Shown here: piece by piece, positions 7,748 to 15,418 of the stretch
Layout of the letters: every line of letters begins with the position of its first letter
How positions within the stretch are numbered: position 1 is the stretch's first letter
Assembly (NCBI RefSeq): GCF_002761755.1
Contig: NZ_PEOG01000059.1
Coordinates: 1-36,069 of the forward strand
Length of the DNA stretch: 36,069 nucleotides
Source of the DNA: Roseateles chitinivorans
GTDB lineage: Bacteria > Pseudomonadota > Gammaproteobacteria > Burkholderiales > Burkholderiaceae_C
Reading direction: 5' to 3'
The notes under the pieces: model-generated
Told to the model about the DNA's origin: nothing
The model's database searches: none
The model's input: the letters and a program-made list of their open reading frames with translations, nothing else
Position numbers and translations under genes: made by a program

Positions 7748-10357
7748 TCAGTTCGTATCCGCCTCGCGCAGCGTCTGCACCACCGGACGCTGCAGCACCC
7801 CGCGCAACGCCCACCAGCCGGCGAGCTGCGCCAGCACCGCGCCGCCGATCGTCGTGCCGATCAGCACCCAGGGCTTGAACTGCCATTCGAACTCGAAGGC
7901 GTAGTGCGTCAACGCCCAGCCCAGCGCCTGCGCCGCCAGCCCGGCCAGCAGGCCGGCGAGCGCCCCCAGTCCCAGCAGCTCCGCGCGCTGCACCGCGGCC
8001 ATCAGCGCACTGGACGCCCCGAACGCCCGCATCAGCGCGAACTCGCGCGTGCGCGCATCCCGTGATCCCACCGCCGCCACCAGCAGCACCACGACGCCCA
8101 ATGCCAGCGCGACCGCGAACAGCAGTTGCACGGCCATGATCACCTGCTCCAGCACCTGCTGGACCTGGTGCAACTCGGCCGAGACATCGATCAGCGTCAG
8201 GTTGGGGAAGGCATTGACCAGCTTGCGATCGAGCGCCGCCGCGGCGCCCTCGCCTTGCGGCGACCGGTAGGCCGAGATGAAGCTGACCGGCAGCTCCGGC
8301 ATCGCCGCATGCGGGTAGAGGACGAAGAAGTTGACCCGCATCGAGCCCCAGTCCACCTTGCGCAGCGAGGTGATCCGCGAATCGACCGGCACGCCGGCGA
8401 TGTCGAACCGCAGCGTGTCGCCGAGCTTCAGTCCCAGTTGATCCGCCAGGCCCTGCTCGACGCTGACGCCGCCCCGCTCCTCGGCGGTCCACTTGCCGCC
8501 GGAGATCTGGTTGTGCGACGGCAGCTCGGCGCTGTGGCTGAGGTTGAACTCGCGCTCGACCAGCCGCTGCGCGCGCTCCTCGGTGAAGCGGCTGGCCTGC
8601 ACCGCCTCGCCGTTGATCGCGACCAGGCGGCCGCGGATCATCGGATACCAGTCGTAGTCCTTGACGCCGGCCCGGTCGAGCTCGCCGCGGAAGCCCGCGC
8701 CCTGGTCCGGCTGGATGTTGATGACGAAGCGGTCCGGCGCGTTCACCGGCGTGGCGGCACGCCAGCTCTCGATCAGGTCGGTGCGCATCAGCACCAGCAG
8801 CGCCAGCGCCAGCAGCCCCAGCGAGAGCGAGCCGACCTGCAGCACCGCGAAGGCCGGCCGCGCCGCGACCTGACGCGTCGCCAGCAGCAGCCAGCGCGGC
8901 GCGCCGGCCTGTGGCACCAGCCGACGCAGCGCCAGCACCGCGCCATAGGCCAGCAGCGCGAAGAAGCCCAGCGCGACGGCGAAACCACCGGTCGCCACCA
9001 GCCCCAGGCGCCAATCGGCCGACAGCGCGGTGAGCACCGCCGCGAAGCCCATCACGCCCGCCAGCAGCACCGCGATCGAGCCCATCTTGGGTCGGCCCAG
9101 CTCGCGCCGGATCACCCGCAGCGGCGGCACGGCCGACAGCTGCAGCACCGGCGGCAGGCCGAAGCCCAGCAGCAGGCTCATGCCCATGCCCAGGCCCAGC
9201 AGCACCGGCCAGGCCCCCGGCGCGGGCAGGTCGACCGAGATCAGGCCGGCCAGCAGCGCGATGAAGCCGTAATGCAGCAGGAAGCCGAGCAGCACGCCGA
9301 TCGCGCTGGCGACCAGACCGACGGTGGCGAATTCCAGGGTGAAGACCCAGGCCAGGCGCCGCTGCGGCTGACCGAGCACCCGCAACATCGCGCAGTCGTC
9401 GAGGTGGCGGTTGGCGAACTCGCGCGCCGCCAGCGCGACCGCGATCGCCGCCAGCAAGGCCGCCAGCAGCGCCACCAGGTTCAGGAACTTGGTCGCGCGG
9501 TCCAGCGTCTGGCGCATCTCCGGCCGACCGGTCTCCAGCGACTCCAGCCTCACGCCGCGCCAGTGGCCGTCCTTCATCTGCTGGCGGGTCTGGGTGGTGA
9601 ACTGCTGCACCGCGCTGCCCGGCTCCTGCCCCTGGCCGATCACCGCGAAACGGTAGGTGACGCGACTGGCCGGCTGGATCAGCGCGGTGGCGGCCAGGTC
9701 CGCCTGCGCCAACATCACCCGGGGCGCGAAGTTCAGGAAGCCGGCGCCACGGTCCGGCTCATTGGCGATCTCGCCGGCGATCCTCAGCGTCGCATCGCCC
9801 AGCAGCAGCGGGTCGCCGACCTTCAGGCCCAGCGCGCTCAGCACGCCCGCGTCGACCCAGACCGTGCCGGCGGCCGGCGCCCCCACCTGGCGGCCATCCT
9901 TCAAGGTCAGCGCGCCCCGCAGCGGATAGCGCGTCCCGACCGCCTTGACCGCCACCAGGCGGCTGCCGCCGCCCTGGTCCTCGCCGGCGCGCGCCATGCT
10001 GGGGAAGTTCAGCGTCTCGACGCTGCGCAGGTTCAGTCGGTCGGCCAACTGCCGCACCGCGGCGGGCGTCGGCTGATCACTCGCGACGACCGCGTCGCCG
10101 CCCAGCAACTGGGCCGCATCGCGCCGCAGTCCCTGGTCCAGCCGGTCGGACAGGAAGGCCACCGCGCACACCGCGGCCACCGCCAGCATCAGGGCCAGGA
10201 TCAGCAGGTGCAGCTCGCCGGCGCGTGCATCGCGCCAGGTCTGCAGGGCCATCTGACGCCAGAGGGACGGCGGACGGCGACCGGCCGGGTCGGCGGCGGG
10301 TCGGGCCGCGGAAGCCCCGGCAGGGCCGGCGGACGAGGAAGACGGATGCGCGCTCAT
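7748..10357 (-). CDS. Large ABC transporter permease of the FtsX/YbbP family
   Basis: Integral membrane permease of 869 residues in the YbbP/MacB-FtsX superfamily. The N-terminus is a Pro/Ala-rich cytoplasmic tail, then a first membrane helix around LHLLILALMLAVAAVCAVAF (residues 49-68). A large periplasmic domain follows, then an FtsX-type membrane block (three to four helices with the cytoplasmic motif DDCAMLRVLGQPQRR). A central cluster of helices is followed by a second periplasmic domain and a second FtsX block (ARTREFALMRAFGAS). This duplicated layout is that of YbbP, which works with the ATPase YbbA. No ATPase gene is next to it here. I start at the ATG at 10357; the frame is open to 11317, but that extension is antisense to the dioxygenase gene. 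Family is confident; substrate is unknown (lipid or lipoprotein export is suspected for the family). Confidence 0.88.
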   Translation of the reverse strand: MSAHPSSSSAGPAGASAARPAADPAGRRPPSLWRQMALQTWRDARAGELHLLILALMLAVAAVCAVAFLSDRLDQGLRRDAAQLLGGDAVVASDQPTPAAVRQLADRLNLRSVETLNFPSMARAGEDQGGGSRLVAVKAVGTRYPLRGALTLKDGRQVGAPAAGTVWVDAGVLSALGLKVGDPLLLGDATLRIAGEIANEPDRGAGFLNFAPRVMLAQADLAATALIQPASRVTYRFAVIGQGQEPGSAVQQFTTQTRQQMKDGHWRGVRLESLETGRPEMRQTLDRATKFLNLVALLAALLAAIAVALAAREFANRHLDDCAMLRVLGQPQRRLAWVFTLEFATVGLVASAIGVLLGFLLHYGFIALLAGLISVDLPAPGAWPVLLGLGMGMSLLLGFGLPPVLQLSAVPPLRVIRRELGRPKMGSIAVLLAGVMGFAAVLTALSADWRLGLVATGGFAVALGFFALLAYGAVLALRRLVPQAGAPRWLLLATRQVAARPAFAVLQVGSLSLGLLALALLVLMRTDLIESWRAATPVNAPDRFVINIQPDQGAGFRGELDRAGVKDYDWYPMIRGRLVAINGEAVQASRFTEERAQRLVEREFNLSHSAELPSHNQISGGKWTAEERGGVSVEQGLADQLGLKLGDTLRFDIAGVPVDSRITSLRKVDWGSMRVNFFVLYPHAAMPELPVSFISAYRSPQGEGAAAALDRKLVNAFPNLTLIDVSAELHQVQQVLEQVIMAVQLLFAVALALGVVVLLVAAVGSRDARTREFALMRAFGASSALMAAVQRAELLGLGALAGLLAGLAAQALGWALTHYAFEFEWQFKPWVLIGTTIGGAVLAQLAGWWALRGVLQRPVVQTLREADTN

Positions 10358-10480
10358 GCGCGGACTGTAGCGAACCGCATGCCTGCGTGCTGCTGCGGGG
10401 ATGCGGCCATGCAATCGGCTTGAACAGTCCATGCAACCGGTTTTGACGATGTGCCCCGGCAGCGGGCGTTCAATGAGGTC

Positions 10481-11344
10481 ATGAACCTGCCCTTCCCTTC
10501 CCTGTTCGTCTCGCACGGCTCGCCGATGATCGCGCTGGAACCTGGCCAGACAGGTGCGTTCCTGCAACGGCTCGGCCGGACCCTGCTCACCCGCTGGGGC
10601 CGGCCGCGAGCGGTGCTGGCGATCTCGGCGCACACCACCGCCCGCGCGGCGGTGTTGCTGGGCGCGGACCGGCACGAGGCGATCTACGACTTCGGCGGAT
10701 TCCCACCGGCGCTGTCCGCGCTGCGCTATGACGCGCCCGGTGACCGAGCACTGGCCGCGAGGCTCGGCGAGTCGCTGGCCTTGCCTGTCGTCGAGCATGG
10801 CGGGCTGGACCACGGCATCTGGACCGCGCTGCGCTATCTGATCCCCGCGGCGGACGTTCCGGTCATCCCGTTGACGCTGACGCCGCACGCGTCGCCCGCG
10901 CAGCTGATGGCGCTCGGCGACAAGCTCCAGGGGCTGGGCAGCGACGGGCTGCTGGTCCTGGGGACCGGCAGCATCACCCACAACCTGCGGCTGTTGATGC
11001 GCTCGGCGATCACCGGGACCGCCGCCGGCGACGGCGTGCCGGAGATGCCTGAATCGGCGGTCTTCCGGCACTGGTTCGCCGAGCGTTCGGCGGCCCGGGA
11101 CTGGCCGGCGCTCGAGGCCTACCGGACGCAGGCGCCGCACGCCGCGCTGATGCATCCGACCGACGAGCACCTGCTGCCCTGGTACGTCGCCGCCGGCGCG
11201 GGCGGGCGGGACCATGCGCCGCTGCGGATCCACGAGGGCGTCACCTTCGGCTGCCTGGGCATGGACGCCTACGCATTCGGGCCGCACGCCGGCGCGCTCC
11301 AGGAGGCGCTGGCGCACGCCGATGCGCAGACCGCGGCGTCCTGA
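10481..11344 (+). CDS. Extradiol ring-cleavage dioxygenase, YgiD/DODA family
   Basis: Member of the class III extradiol dioxygenases related to 4,5-DOPA dioxygenase and E. coli YgiD; 287 residues. Expected metal and active-site histidines are visible: SHGSPM (His12), ISAHTT (His51), GGLDHGIW (His111) and a late MHPTDEHLLPWY. The family normally opens catechol rings using a zinc or non-haem iron site; the natural substrate here cannot be read from sequence. I chose the ATG at 10481, which has a GAGG-type ribosome site, over an open frame beginning 10 codons earlier. Its 5' end is divergent from the YbbP-like permease with 123 bp between. It converges with the lpxO-like gene across a palindromic hairpin. 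Confidence 0.88.
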   Translation: MNLPFPSLFVSHGSPMIALEPGQTGAFLQRLGRTLLTRWGRPRAVLAISAHTTARAAVLLGADRHEAIYDFGGFPPALSALRYDAPGDRALAARLGESLALPVVEHGGLDHGIWTALRYLIPAADVPVIPLTLTPHASPAQLMALGDKLQGLGSDGLLVLGTGSITHNLRLLMRSAITGTAAGDGVPEMPESAVFRHWFAERSAARDWPALEAYRTQAPHAALMHPTDEHLLPWYVAAGAGGRDHAPLRIHEGVTFGCLGMDAYAFGPHAGALQEALAHADAQTAAS

Positions 11345-11365
11345 TCGGCCGACCCACCAACGACA

Positions 11366-11383
11366 ACGGCCCCGCGGGGCCGT
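11366..11383. terminator. Palindromic hairpin between convergent genes
   Basis: A perfect 18-nt palindrome, ACGGCCCCGCGGGGCCGT, lies between the dioxygenase stop (11344) and the hydroxylase stop (11410). It is flanked by short GTCGTT-type tails on both strands instead of long T-runs. It is probably a bidirectional terminator. Confidence 0.6.
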
Positions 11384-11409
11384 CGTTCATCGGGACATCG
11401 CGCCAGCGG

Positions 11410-12327
11410 TCAGAGGAAGATCGCCGCGAGGATGCCGAGGATCAGCGCCCACTTGACGACGTAGTAGCCGGTGCGGGATCTCGCCTTGAACGCCTTGAAG
11501 AACAGGCGCACCTTGTACGCGTGATAGAAGAACTTGTTGAGGCCGCCGATGGGCTCGCTCTCCAGGTTCTGTGTCGCCGCCGAGGTCATCACCAGCTTGC
11601 CGAAGGCGCGGTTGAGCCAGCGGATCGGCGCGAAGTAGACCGGGCGCTCCACGTCGCAGAACAGGATCACGCGCTGATGCGTCGTGGTGTTCTCGGCATA
11701 GTGGATGAAGGTCTCGTCGAACATCACGTCCTCGCCGTCCTTCCAGTGGTAGCGCTGGCCGTCGACCTCGATGTAGCAGCCCGGGTCGTTGGGCGTGGTC
11801 AAGCCCAGGTGGTAGCGCAGCGAGCCCGCGTACGGGTCGCGGTGACGCACCAGCTTCGCGCCCGGCGGCAGCGACGCGAACATCGCCGCCTTCACGCCGG
11901 GGATCTGCTTGAGCAACTCGACCGTCTTCGGGCACAGCGCGTTCGCCGAGGCCATGTCCCGGTCATACCACTTCAGGTAGAAGCGCTTCCAGCCGGTCCT
12001 GAAGAACGAGTTGAAGCCGATGTCGTTGTAGCCCGAGGCCGCCTTGATGTAGCCCTCGTCATTGAGCTTGAGGGCTTCCTCGCGGATCAGTCGCCAGTTG
12101 TCGCGCAGCAGCTTGAGCTCGGGGAACTCGGCCGTGTTCAGGTAAGGCGTGGCCGGGGCGCGGGAGAACAGGTACATGACCGCGTTGATCGGCGAGATCA
12201 GCACGGTGAAGTCGGTGAGCGCGCGGGCCAGCTTGAAGCGGACGCGGCCGCGGAAATGGGCATACAGCGCCGAGGCGATGAAGATCGCCAGCACCCAGTA
12301 GCGCGTGGGCGGCAGCCAGTCGGCCAT
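11410..12327 (-). CDS. lpxO: Aspartyl/asparaginyl beta-hydroxylase family protein, LpxO-like lipid A hydroxylase
   Basis: Fe(II)/2-oxoglutarate-dependent dioxygenase of 305 residues. The family fold is visible around residues 150-225: HRDPY gives the metal ligands His162 and Asp164, FIHYAEN supplies the distal His209, and HQRVILFCD supplies the 2-oxoglutarate-binding Arg219. A hydrophobic helix at each end (about 10-24 and 288-305) suggests membrane attachment. This matches LpxO, which adds a 2-hydroxyl to an acyl chain of lipid A at the inner membrane and alters envelope properties. It lies 30 bp downstream of an MFS transporter on the same strand and has AGGAGT before its ATG, so co-transcription is likely. 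The enzyme family is firm; the exact substrate (lipid A or another acyl group) is inferred. Confidence 0.82.
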   Translation of the reverse strand: MADWLPPTRYWVLAIFIASALYAHFRGRVRFKLARALTDFTVLISPINAVMYLFSRAPATPYLNTAEFPELKLLRDNWRLIREEALKLNDEGYIKAASGYNDIGFNSFFRTGWKRFYLKWYDRDMASANALCPKTVELLKQIPGVKAAMFASLPPGAKLVRHRDPYAGSLRYHLGLTTPNDPGCYIEVDGQRYHWKDGEDVMFDETFIHYAENTTTHQRVILFCDVERPVYFAPIRWLNRAFGKLVMTSAATQNLESEPIGGLNKFFYHAYKVRLFFKAFKARSRTGYYVVKWALILGILAAIFL

Positions 12328-12357
12328 GTGTCGGGACTCCTGAAGACAAGCGGCGGA

Positions 12358-13560
12358 TTATCGGCGATCGAGCGCCAGCGATACCGCCCAGAAAGCCATT
12401 CCCCCGAAGGCCAGGGCGACGCCCACCCATCCGGTCGAGGTCCAGCCGTGGCCCGCGGCGATCGCCAGTCCACCCAGCCACGGGCCCAGCGCATTGGCCG
12501 CGTTGAAGGCGGAATGGTTGAGCGCCGCGGCCAGCGTCTGGGCATCGCCGGCGACGTCCATCAGCCGCGTCTGCAGCACCGTGCCGAGCCCGCCGCCGCA
12601 GCCGATCAGGAAGACCACTGGCAGCAGCGTCCACAAGTTGCCGGCGGCGAAGGGATACAGCGCCAGCGATGCGGCGCTCCACAGCAGCAGCCCGCCGACG
12701 GTGGGCATCAATGCGCGGTCGGCGGCCCAGGCGGCGCCGAGCGTGCCCGCCGTCATGCCCATGCCGAACACGCTCAGCACCACCGGCAGCAGGCCGGGGC
12801 CGGCGCCGGTGACCTCGAGCAGCGTCGATCCGAGGTAGGTATAGACGGCGAACATGCCGCCGAAGCCGATCGTCGCGATGCCCAGCGTCAGCCAGACCTG
12901 ACGGCGGCCGAGCGCCCCCAACTCGCGCATCGCGCTGGCGCCAGCCTGGACGCGGTCCCGCGGCGCATGCATCGCGACCAGGGCGGCGGTCAATAGCGCC
13001 AGCAGCGTCACGACGCCGAAGCCCCAGCGCCAGCCTGCCCACTGCCCCAGCGCATTGGCCAGCGGCACGCCGACGATGGTGGCCACGGTGAGGCCGAGCA
13101 TCATCAGGCTGACCGCCTGGGCGCGGCGCTGCGGCGCCACCATCGACGCGGCGACCAGCGCGCCGACGCCGAAGTAGGCGCCATGCGGGAGCCCGCTCAG
13201 GAAGCGGAACAGCAGCATCGCGTGATACCCGGGCGCCAACGCGCTCAGCCCGTTGCCGACGGCGAAGGCCAGCATCAGCAGGATCAGCAGCGTGCGGCGC
13301 GGGACCTTGGCGCCGAGCACCGCCAGCAGCGGCGCGCCGACGACCACGCCCAAGGCGTAGGCGCTGATCACATGCCCGGCGGAGGGGATGTCGATCCCCA
13401 GGTCGGGCGCGAAGAACGGCACCAGGCTCATCGCCGCGAACTCGGTGGTGCCGATCGCAAAGCCGCCGATCGCCAGCGCGAGCAGCGCCCAGCCGGTGTG
13501 CGCACTGGGGAGGGGGGCGTCGGAAAGCTCGGGCGAGGCGGTCGGTGAGGCGGCGGACAT
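12358..13560 (-). CDS. MFS transporter, DHA1 (AraJ/drug-efflux-like) family
   Basis: Proton-driven efflux permease of 400 residues with about twelve membrane helices. The opening helix carries the family motif GGFAIGTTEFAAMSLVPFFAPD. Helix 2 and the following loop contain AYALGVVVGAPLLAVLGAKVPRR (read in two parts across residues 65-87), the DHA1 motif-A region. The substrate cannot be deduced; relatives export sugars, arabinose-like compounds or drugs. I start at the ATG at 13560. The frame runs open to 13848 across a repeat-rich spacer, which I take as non-coding. The ribosome site is poor. An 11-bp-period direct repeat lies 19-38 bp upstream of the start. The lpxO-like gene follows in the same direction. 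Confidence 0.88.
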   Translation of the reverse strand: MSAASPTASPELSDAPLPSAHTGWALLALAIGGFAIGTTEFAAMSLVPFFAPDLGIDIPSAGHVISAYALGVVVGAPLLAVLGAKVPRRTLLILLMLAFAVGNGLSALAPGYHAMLLFRFLSGLPHGAYFGVGALVAASMVAPQRRAQAVSLMMLGLTVATIVGVPLANALGQWAGWRWGFGVVTLLALLTAALVAMHAPRDRVQAGASAMRELGALGRRQVWLTLGIATIGFGGMFAVYTYLGSTLLEVTGAGPGLLPVVLSVFGMGMTAGTLGAAWAADRALMPTVGGLLLWSAASLALYPFAAGNLWTLLPVVFLIGCGGGLGTVLQTRLMDVAGDAQTLAAALNHSAFNAANALGPWLGGLAIAAGHGWTSTGWVGVALAFGGMAFWAVSLALDRR

Positions 13561-13578
13561 GTTGGACGGCTGAAAGAA

Positions 13579-13598
13579 AACGTTCAGGAAACGTTCAG
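13579..13598 (-). promoter_or_regulatory. Direct-repeat operator upstream of the MFS-lpxO genes
   Basis: Read on the minus strand, CTGAACGTT occurs twice with an 11-bp period (13590-13598 and 13579-13587). One-turn direct repeats are how OmpR/PhoB-class regulators bind. The CGTTTC-N5-CGTTTT spacing resembles a degenerate PhoP box. The regulator is not identified. Confidence 0.4.
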
Positions 13599-13763
13599 CA
13601 TTGCAACATGAATCGACCACCGGGACGGGCGCAGGGGCTCTGGAGAGCGCCCTGAAGCGGGAATCGGCCGCATGGCGGCGGTCGGAACAGCGGGTAGCGC
13701 TCCGGGGCAGACGCGCGCGGGCATCCAGGGCCGACAGGGGGTCGGCGCGCGCGGCTGGCGCGA

Positions 13764-13814
13764 TCAGAGGGCGGAGGGCGCGGAGGGCGCGGAGGGCGCG
13801 AGGGCGCAGAGGGA
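13764..13814. repeat. Short tandem repeat, 9-bp unit GGAGGGCGC
   Basis: Three perfect 9-bp copies (13773-13799) are followed by an 8-bp degenerate copy and flanked by related partial units. The tract sits immediately beyond the 3' end of tRNA-Gly, in the 255-bp spacer upstream of the MFS gene. Function is unknown. Confidence 0.8.
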
Positions 13815-13815
13815 G

Positions 13816-13890
13816 TGGAGCGGGCGAAGGGAGTCGAACCCTCGTCATTGGCTTGGGAAGCCAAGGTAATAGCCGTTATACGACGCCCGC
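13816..13890 (-). tRNA. tRNA-Gly (anticodon UCC), CCA encoded
   Basis: The minus strand folds as a cloverleaf. The acceptor stem GCGGGCG pairs with CGCCCGC. The anticodon loop CTTCCCA (anticodon TCC) sits on a TTGGC/GCCAA stem, and the T arm contains GGTTCGACTCC. The discriminator is U and CCA is genome-encoded at 13816-13818. The acceptor and T stems match the known glycine tRNA pattern. No T-run terminator is visible downstream. Confidence 0.96.
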
Positions 13891-13939
13891 GGTGGGAGCG
13901 GATTATGGCCCAAGCTGGGACAACCGCCGGGCGAGGCGC

Positions 13940-14677
13940 TCAGAGGATGTACCCGCCATCGATGGTCAGGCTGGTGCCGGTCATGTAACCGGATTCTGGC
14001 CCTGCCAGGAACGACACCAGTGCGCCGATCTCGTCCGGCCGGCCCATGCGACCCATCGGCAGCTTGTCTTTCAGGTAATCGGCGAAGGGCGCGCTCATGT
14101 CGGTCTCGACGGGCCCTGGCTGGACGTTGTTGATCGTGATGCCGCGAGGCGCCAGATCCAGTGCCAGGTTCTGCGCCATCGACGCGACCGCCGCCTTGGT
14201 CATTGCATAGACGCTGGTCCCCGGCGCGCCGGTGCGAATCGCCGTGTTGCTGCCGATCGTGATCACCCGCCCGCCGTCGCGCATCTGCGCCACCGCCGCC
14301 TGGATCGCGAGGAAGACGCCCCGGACGTTGACGTTCAGCGAGAGATCGAGGTCCTCCAGCGGCATCCTGTCGACAGTCCCATGGCGCAACACGCCGGCAT
14401 TGACCACCGCCACGTCCAGCGGCCCCAGGCGGTCGACCGCCCGCTCGACCGCCGCCCGTAGTGCCGCCGGATCGGCGCTGTCGGCCGGGATCGCCAGGCC
14501 TCGCCCGCCCGCGACCTCGATCGCGGCGACGACCGCCTCCGCCGCATCCGGCCGCGACACGTAGGTCAGCGCCACGTCGAAGCCATCCCGGGCCAGCCGC
14601 TGCGCGATGCCCGCGCCGATCCCACGTGAGCCGCCGAAGACCAGCGCCACGCGGCGCGTCCGGGGTGATGTCGTCAT
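13940..14677 (-). CDS. Short-chain dehydrogenase/reductase (SDR, 3-oxoacyl-ACP-reductase-like)
   Basis: Classical SDR of 245 residues. The NAD(P)-binding GGSRGIGAG lies at residues 15-23, NAG at 93-95, and the catalytic residues are Ser143, Tyr157 and Lys161 (YAMTK). The C-terminal part has the usual PGPVETDM and LTIDGGYIL. It reduces or oxidises a carbonyl or hydroxyl group; the substrate is not readable. The ATG at 14677 has AGGAAG upstream and is preferred to the open extension to 14731, because that extension covers the operator at 14713-14728. It is the last gene of an AKR-TetR-SDR series on the minus strand and is probably controlled by the TetR protein encoded 74 bp upstream, since both carry the same operator. 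Confidence 0.9.
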   Translation of the reverse strand: MTTSPRTRRVALVFGGSRGIGAGIAQRLARDGFDVALTYVSRPDAAEAVVAAIEVAGGRGLAIPADSADPAALRAAVERAVDRLGPLDVAVVNAGVLRHGTVDRMPLEDLDLSLNVNVRGVFLAIQAAVAQMRDGGRVITIGSNTAIRTGAPGTSVYAMTKAAVASMAQNLALDLAPRGITINNVQPGPVETDMSAPFADYLKDKLPMGRMGRPDEIGALVSFLAGPESGYMTGTSLTIDGGYIL

Positions 14678-14693
14678 CGCTGCTTCCTTCCTT

Positions 14694-14707
14694 CGATCCT
14701 TGGATCG
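14694..14707. repeat. Short inverted repeat in the SDR leader
   Basis: CGATCC-TT-GGATCG, a 14-bp inverted repeat between the TetR-type operator and the SDR start codon. It could be a secondary regulator site or a weak RNA hairpin just upstream of the ribosome-binding site. Confidence 0.4.
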
Positions 14708-14710
14708 TTT

Positions 14711-14739
14711 ATTGGAACAATCGTTCCACAATCAGGCAA
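14711..14739 (-). promoter_or_regulatory. SDR promoter with embedded TetR-type operator
   Basis: The 16-bp inverted repeat TGGAACAATCGTTCCA (arms TGGAAC/GTTCCA) lies at 14713-14728. On the minus strand a plausible -35 (TTGCCT, 14734-14739) and -10 (TCCAAT, 14711-14716) are 17 bp apart, so the operator fills the spacer and -10 box and binding would block polymerase. The same palindrome recurs before tetR. Confidence 0.65.
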
Positions 14740-14751
14740 AAAAATGCGGGC

Positions 14752-15327
14752 TCACTTCAGGGCCCGCAGGGCAAGACGCGCCAGGGCGCGCAGTTCGGCC
14801 TCACCGGCGCCGCCTCGTGCGGCCAGCCGCAGCGCCGCGATCTGGGCGAGCAGGAAACTCACCGCCTGCCGCGGATCGAGCGTTGCCGACAACTCGCCGT
14901 CGGCCTGCGCCGCACGGACCCGCTCGAGGAGCGCCGCCTGCAGCGCCTGCCCGGCCGGCGCGCGAATCTCGATCAGTTCGGGACTGCCCTCGCTGTCGGT
15001 GCCGAATTCCTGCACAGAGCTCACGCCCAGGCAAGGCCGATGGGCCGTCGCCGCGACGCGCTTGAACATCCGTTCCAGGCCATCGAGCCCCGTCTTCCCG
15101 GCCTTGAGTTCACGCAGATGCTCGCCGGTCTCGTCGTCGGCATAACGGCGCAGCGCCGCGCAGTACAGCGGCCACTTGCCGCCGTAGGTGTTGTAGAGGC
15201 TCTGCTTGCCGATACCCATCGAGGCGGTAAGCATCTCGGCGGACGTGCCCGCGTAGCCATGCTCGCGGAATAGCGCCACCGCGGCATCCAGCGCCACGTC
15301 GGGATCGAATTGCTTGGGTCGGGCCAT
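14752..15327 (-). CDS. TetR/AcrR-family transcriptional regulator
   Basis: One-component repressor of 191 residues. The N-terminal helix-turn-helix spans about residues 26-48 (GYAGTSAEMLTASMGIGKQS) and runs into SLYNTYGGKWPLY, the typical TetR recognition-helix end. The C-terminal portion is helical and resembles the TetR_C group found with oxidoreductase genes. It lies between an aldo/keto reductase gene and an SDR gene on the same strand. A near-perfect copy of the operator found before the SDR gene (15348-15363) overlaps its own presumed -10, so negative autoregulation is likely. The ATG at 15327 is preferred because longer starts would read through that operator. The inducer is unknown; aldehydes or quinones are an inference from the neighbours. 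Confidence 0.9.
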   Translation of the reverse strand: MARPKQFDPDVALDAAVALFREHGYAGTSAEMLTASMGIGKQSLYNTYGGKWPLYCAALRRYADDETGEHLRELKAGKTGLDGLERMFKRVAATAHRPCLGVSSVQEFGTDSEGSPELIEIRAPAGQALQAALLERVRAAQADGELSATLDPRQAVSFLLAQIAALRLAARGGAGEAELRALARLALRALK

Positions 15328-15343
15328 GCGGCGGACTGTAGCG

Positions 15344-15363
15344 ATTATGGAATGACCGTTCCA
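15344..15363 (-). promoter_or_regulatory. tetR promoter -10 with overlapping TetR-type operator
   Basis: TGGAATGACCGTTCCA at 15348-15363 has the same arms and 4-bp centre as the operator at 14713-14728, with one arm mismatch. On the minus strand it overlaps CATAAT (15344-15349), a good -10 box 17 bp from the tetR start. Confidence 0.65.
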
Positions 15364-15418
15364 AATAAAGGGACTTGGCAACGAGCGCCGACGCGCGCGC
15401 AGCGGCGGCGCTCGCCGC

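Noticed and set aside
8126..10423. Long plus-strand frame covering the YbbP-type permease
   Set aside because: Antisense shadow rich in Arg/Gln/His; the minus-strand reading has clear membrane helices and FtsX motifs.
10358..11317. 320-residue N-terminal extension of the YbbP-type permease
   Set aside because: It runs antisense to the dioxygenase gene, which has its own motifs and ribosome site; the ATG at 10357 gives a normal YbbP N-terminus.
13561..13848. N-terminal extension of the MFS gene
   Set aside because: It would cover the direct-repeat operator, the 9-bp tandem repeats and part of tRNA-Gly, and gives a low-complexity Arg/Ala-rich segment.
13816..13939. tRNA-Gly as an attachment site of an integrated element
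   Set aside because: No integrase gene and no second copy of the tRNA 3' end were seen in the window; neighbours look like ordinary chromosomal genes.
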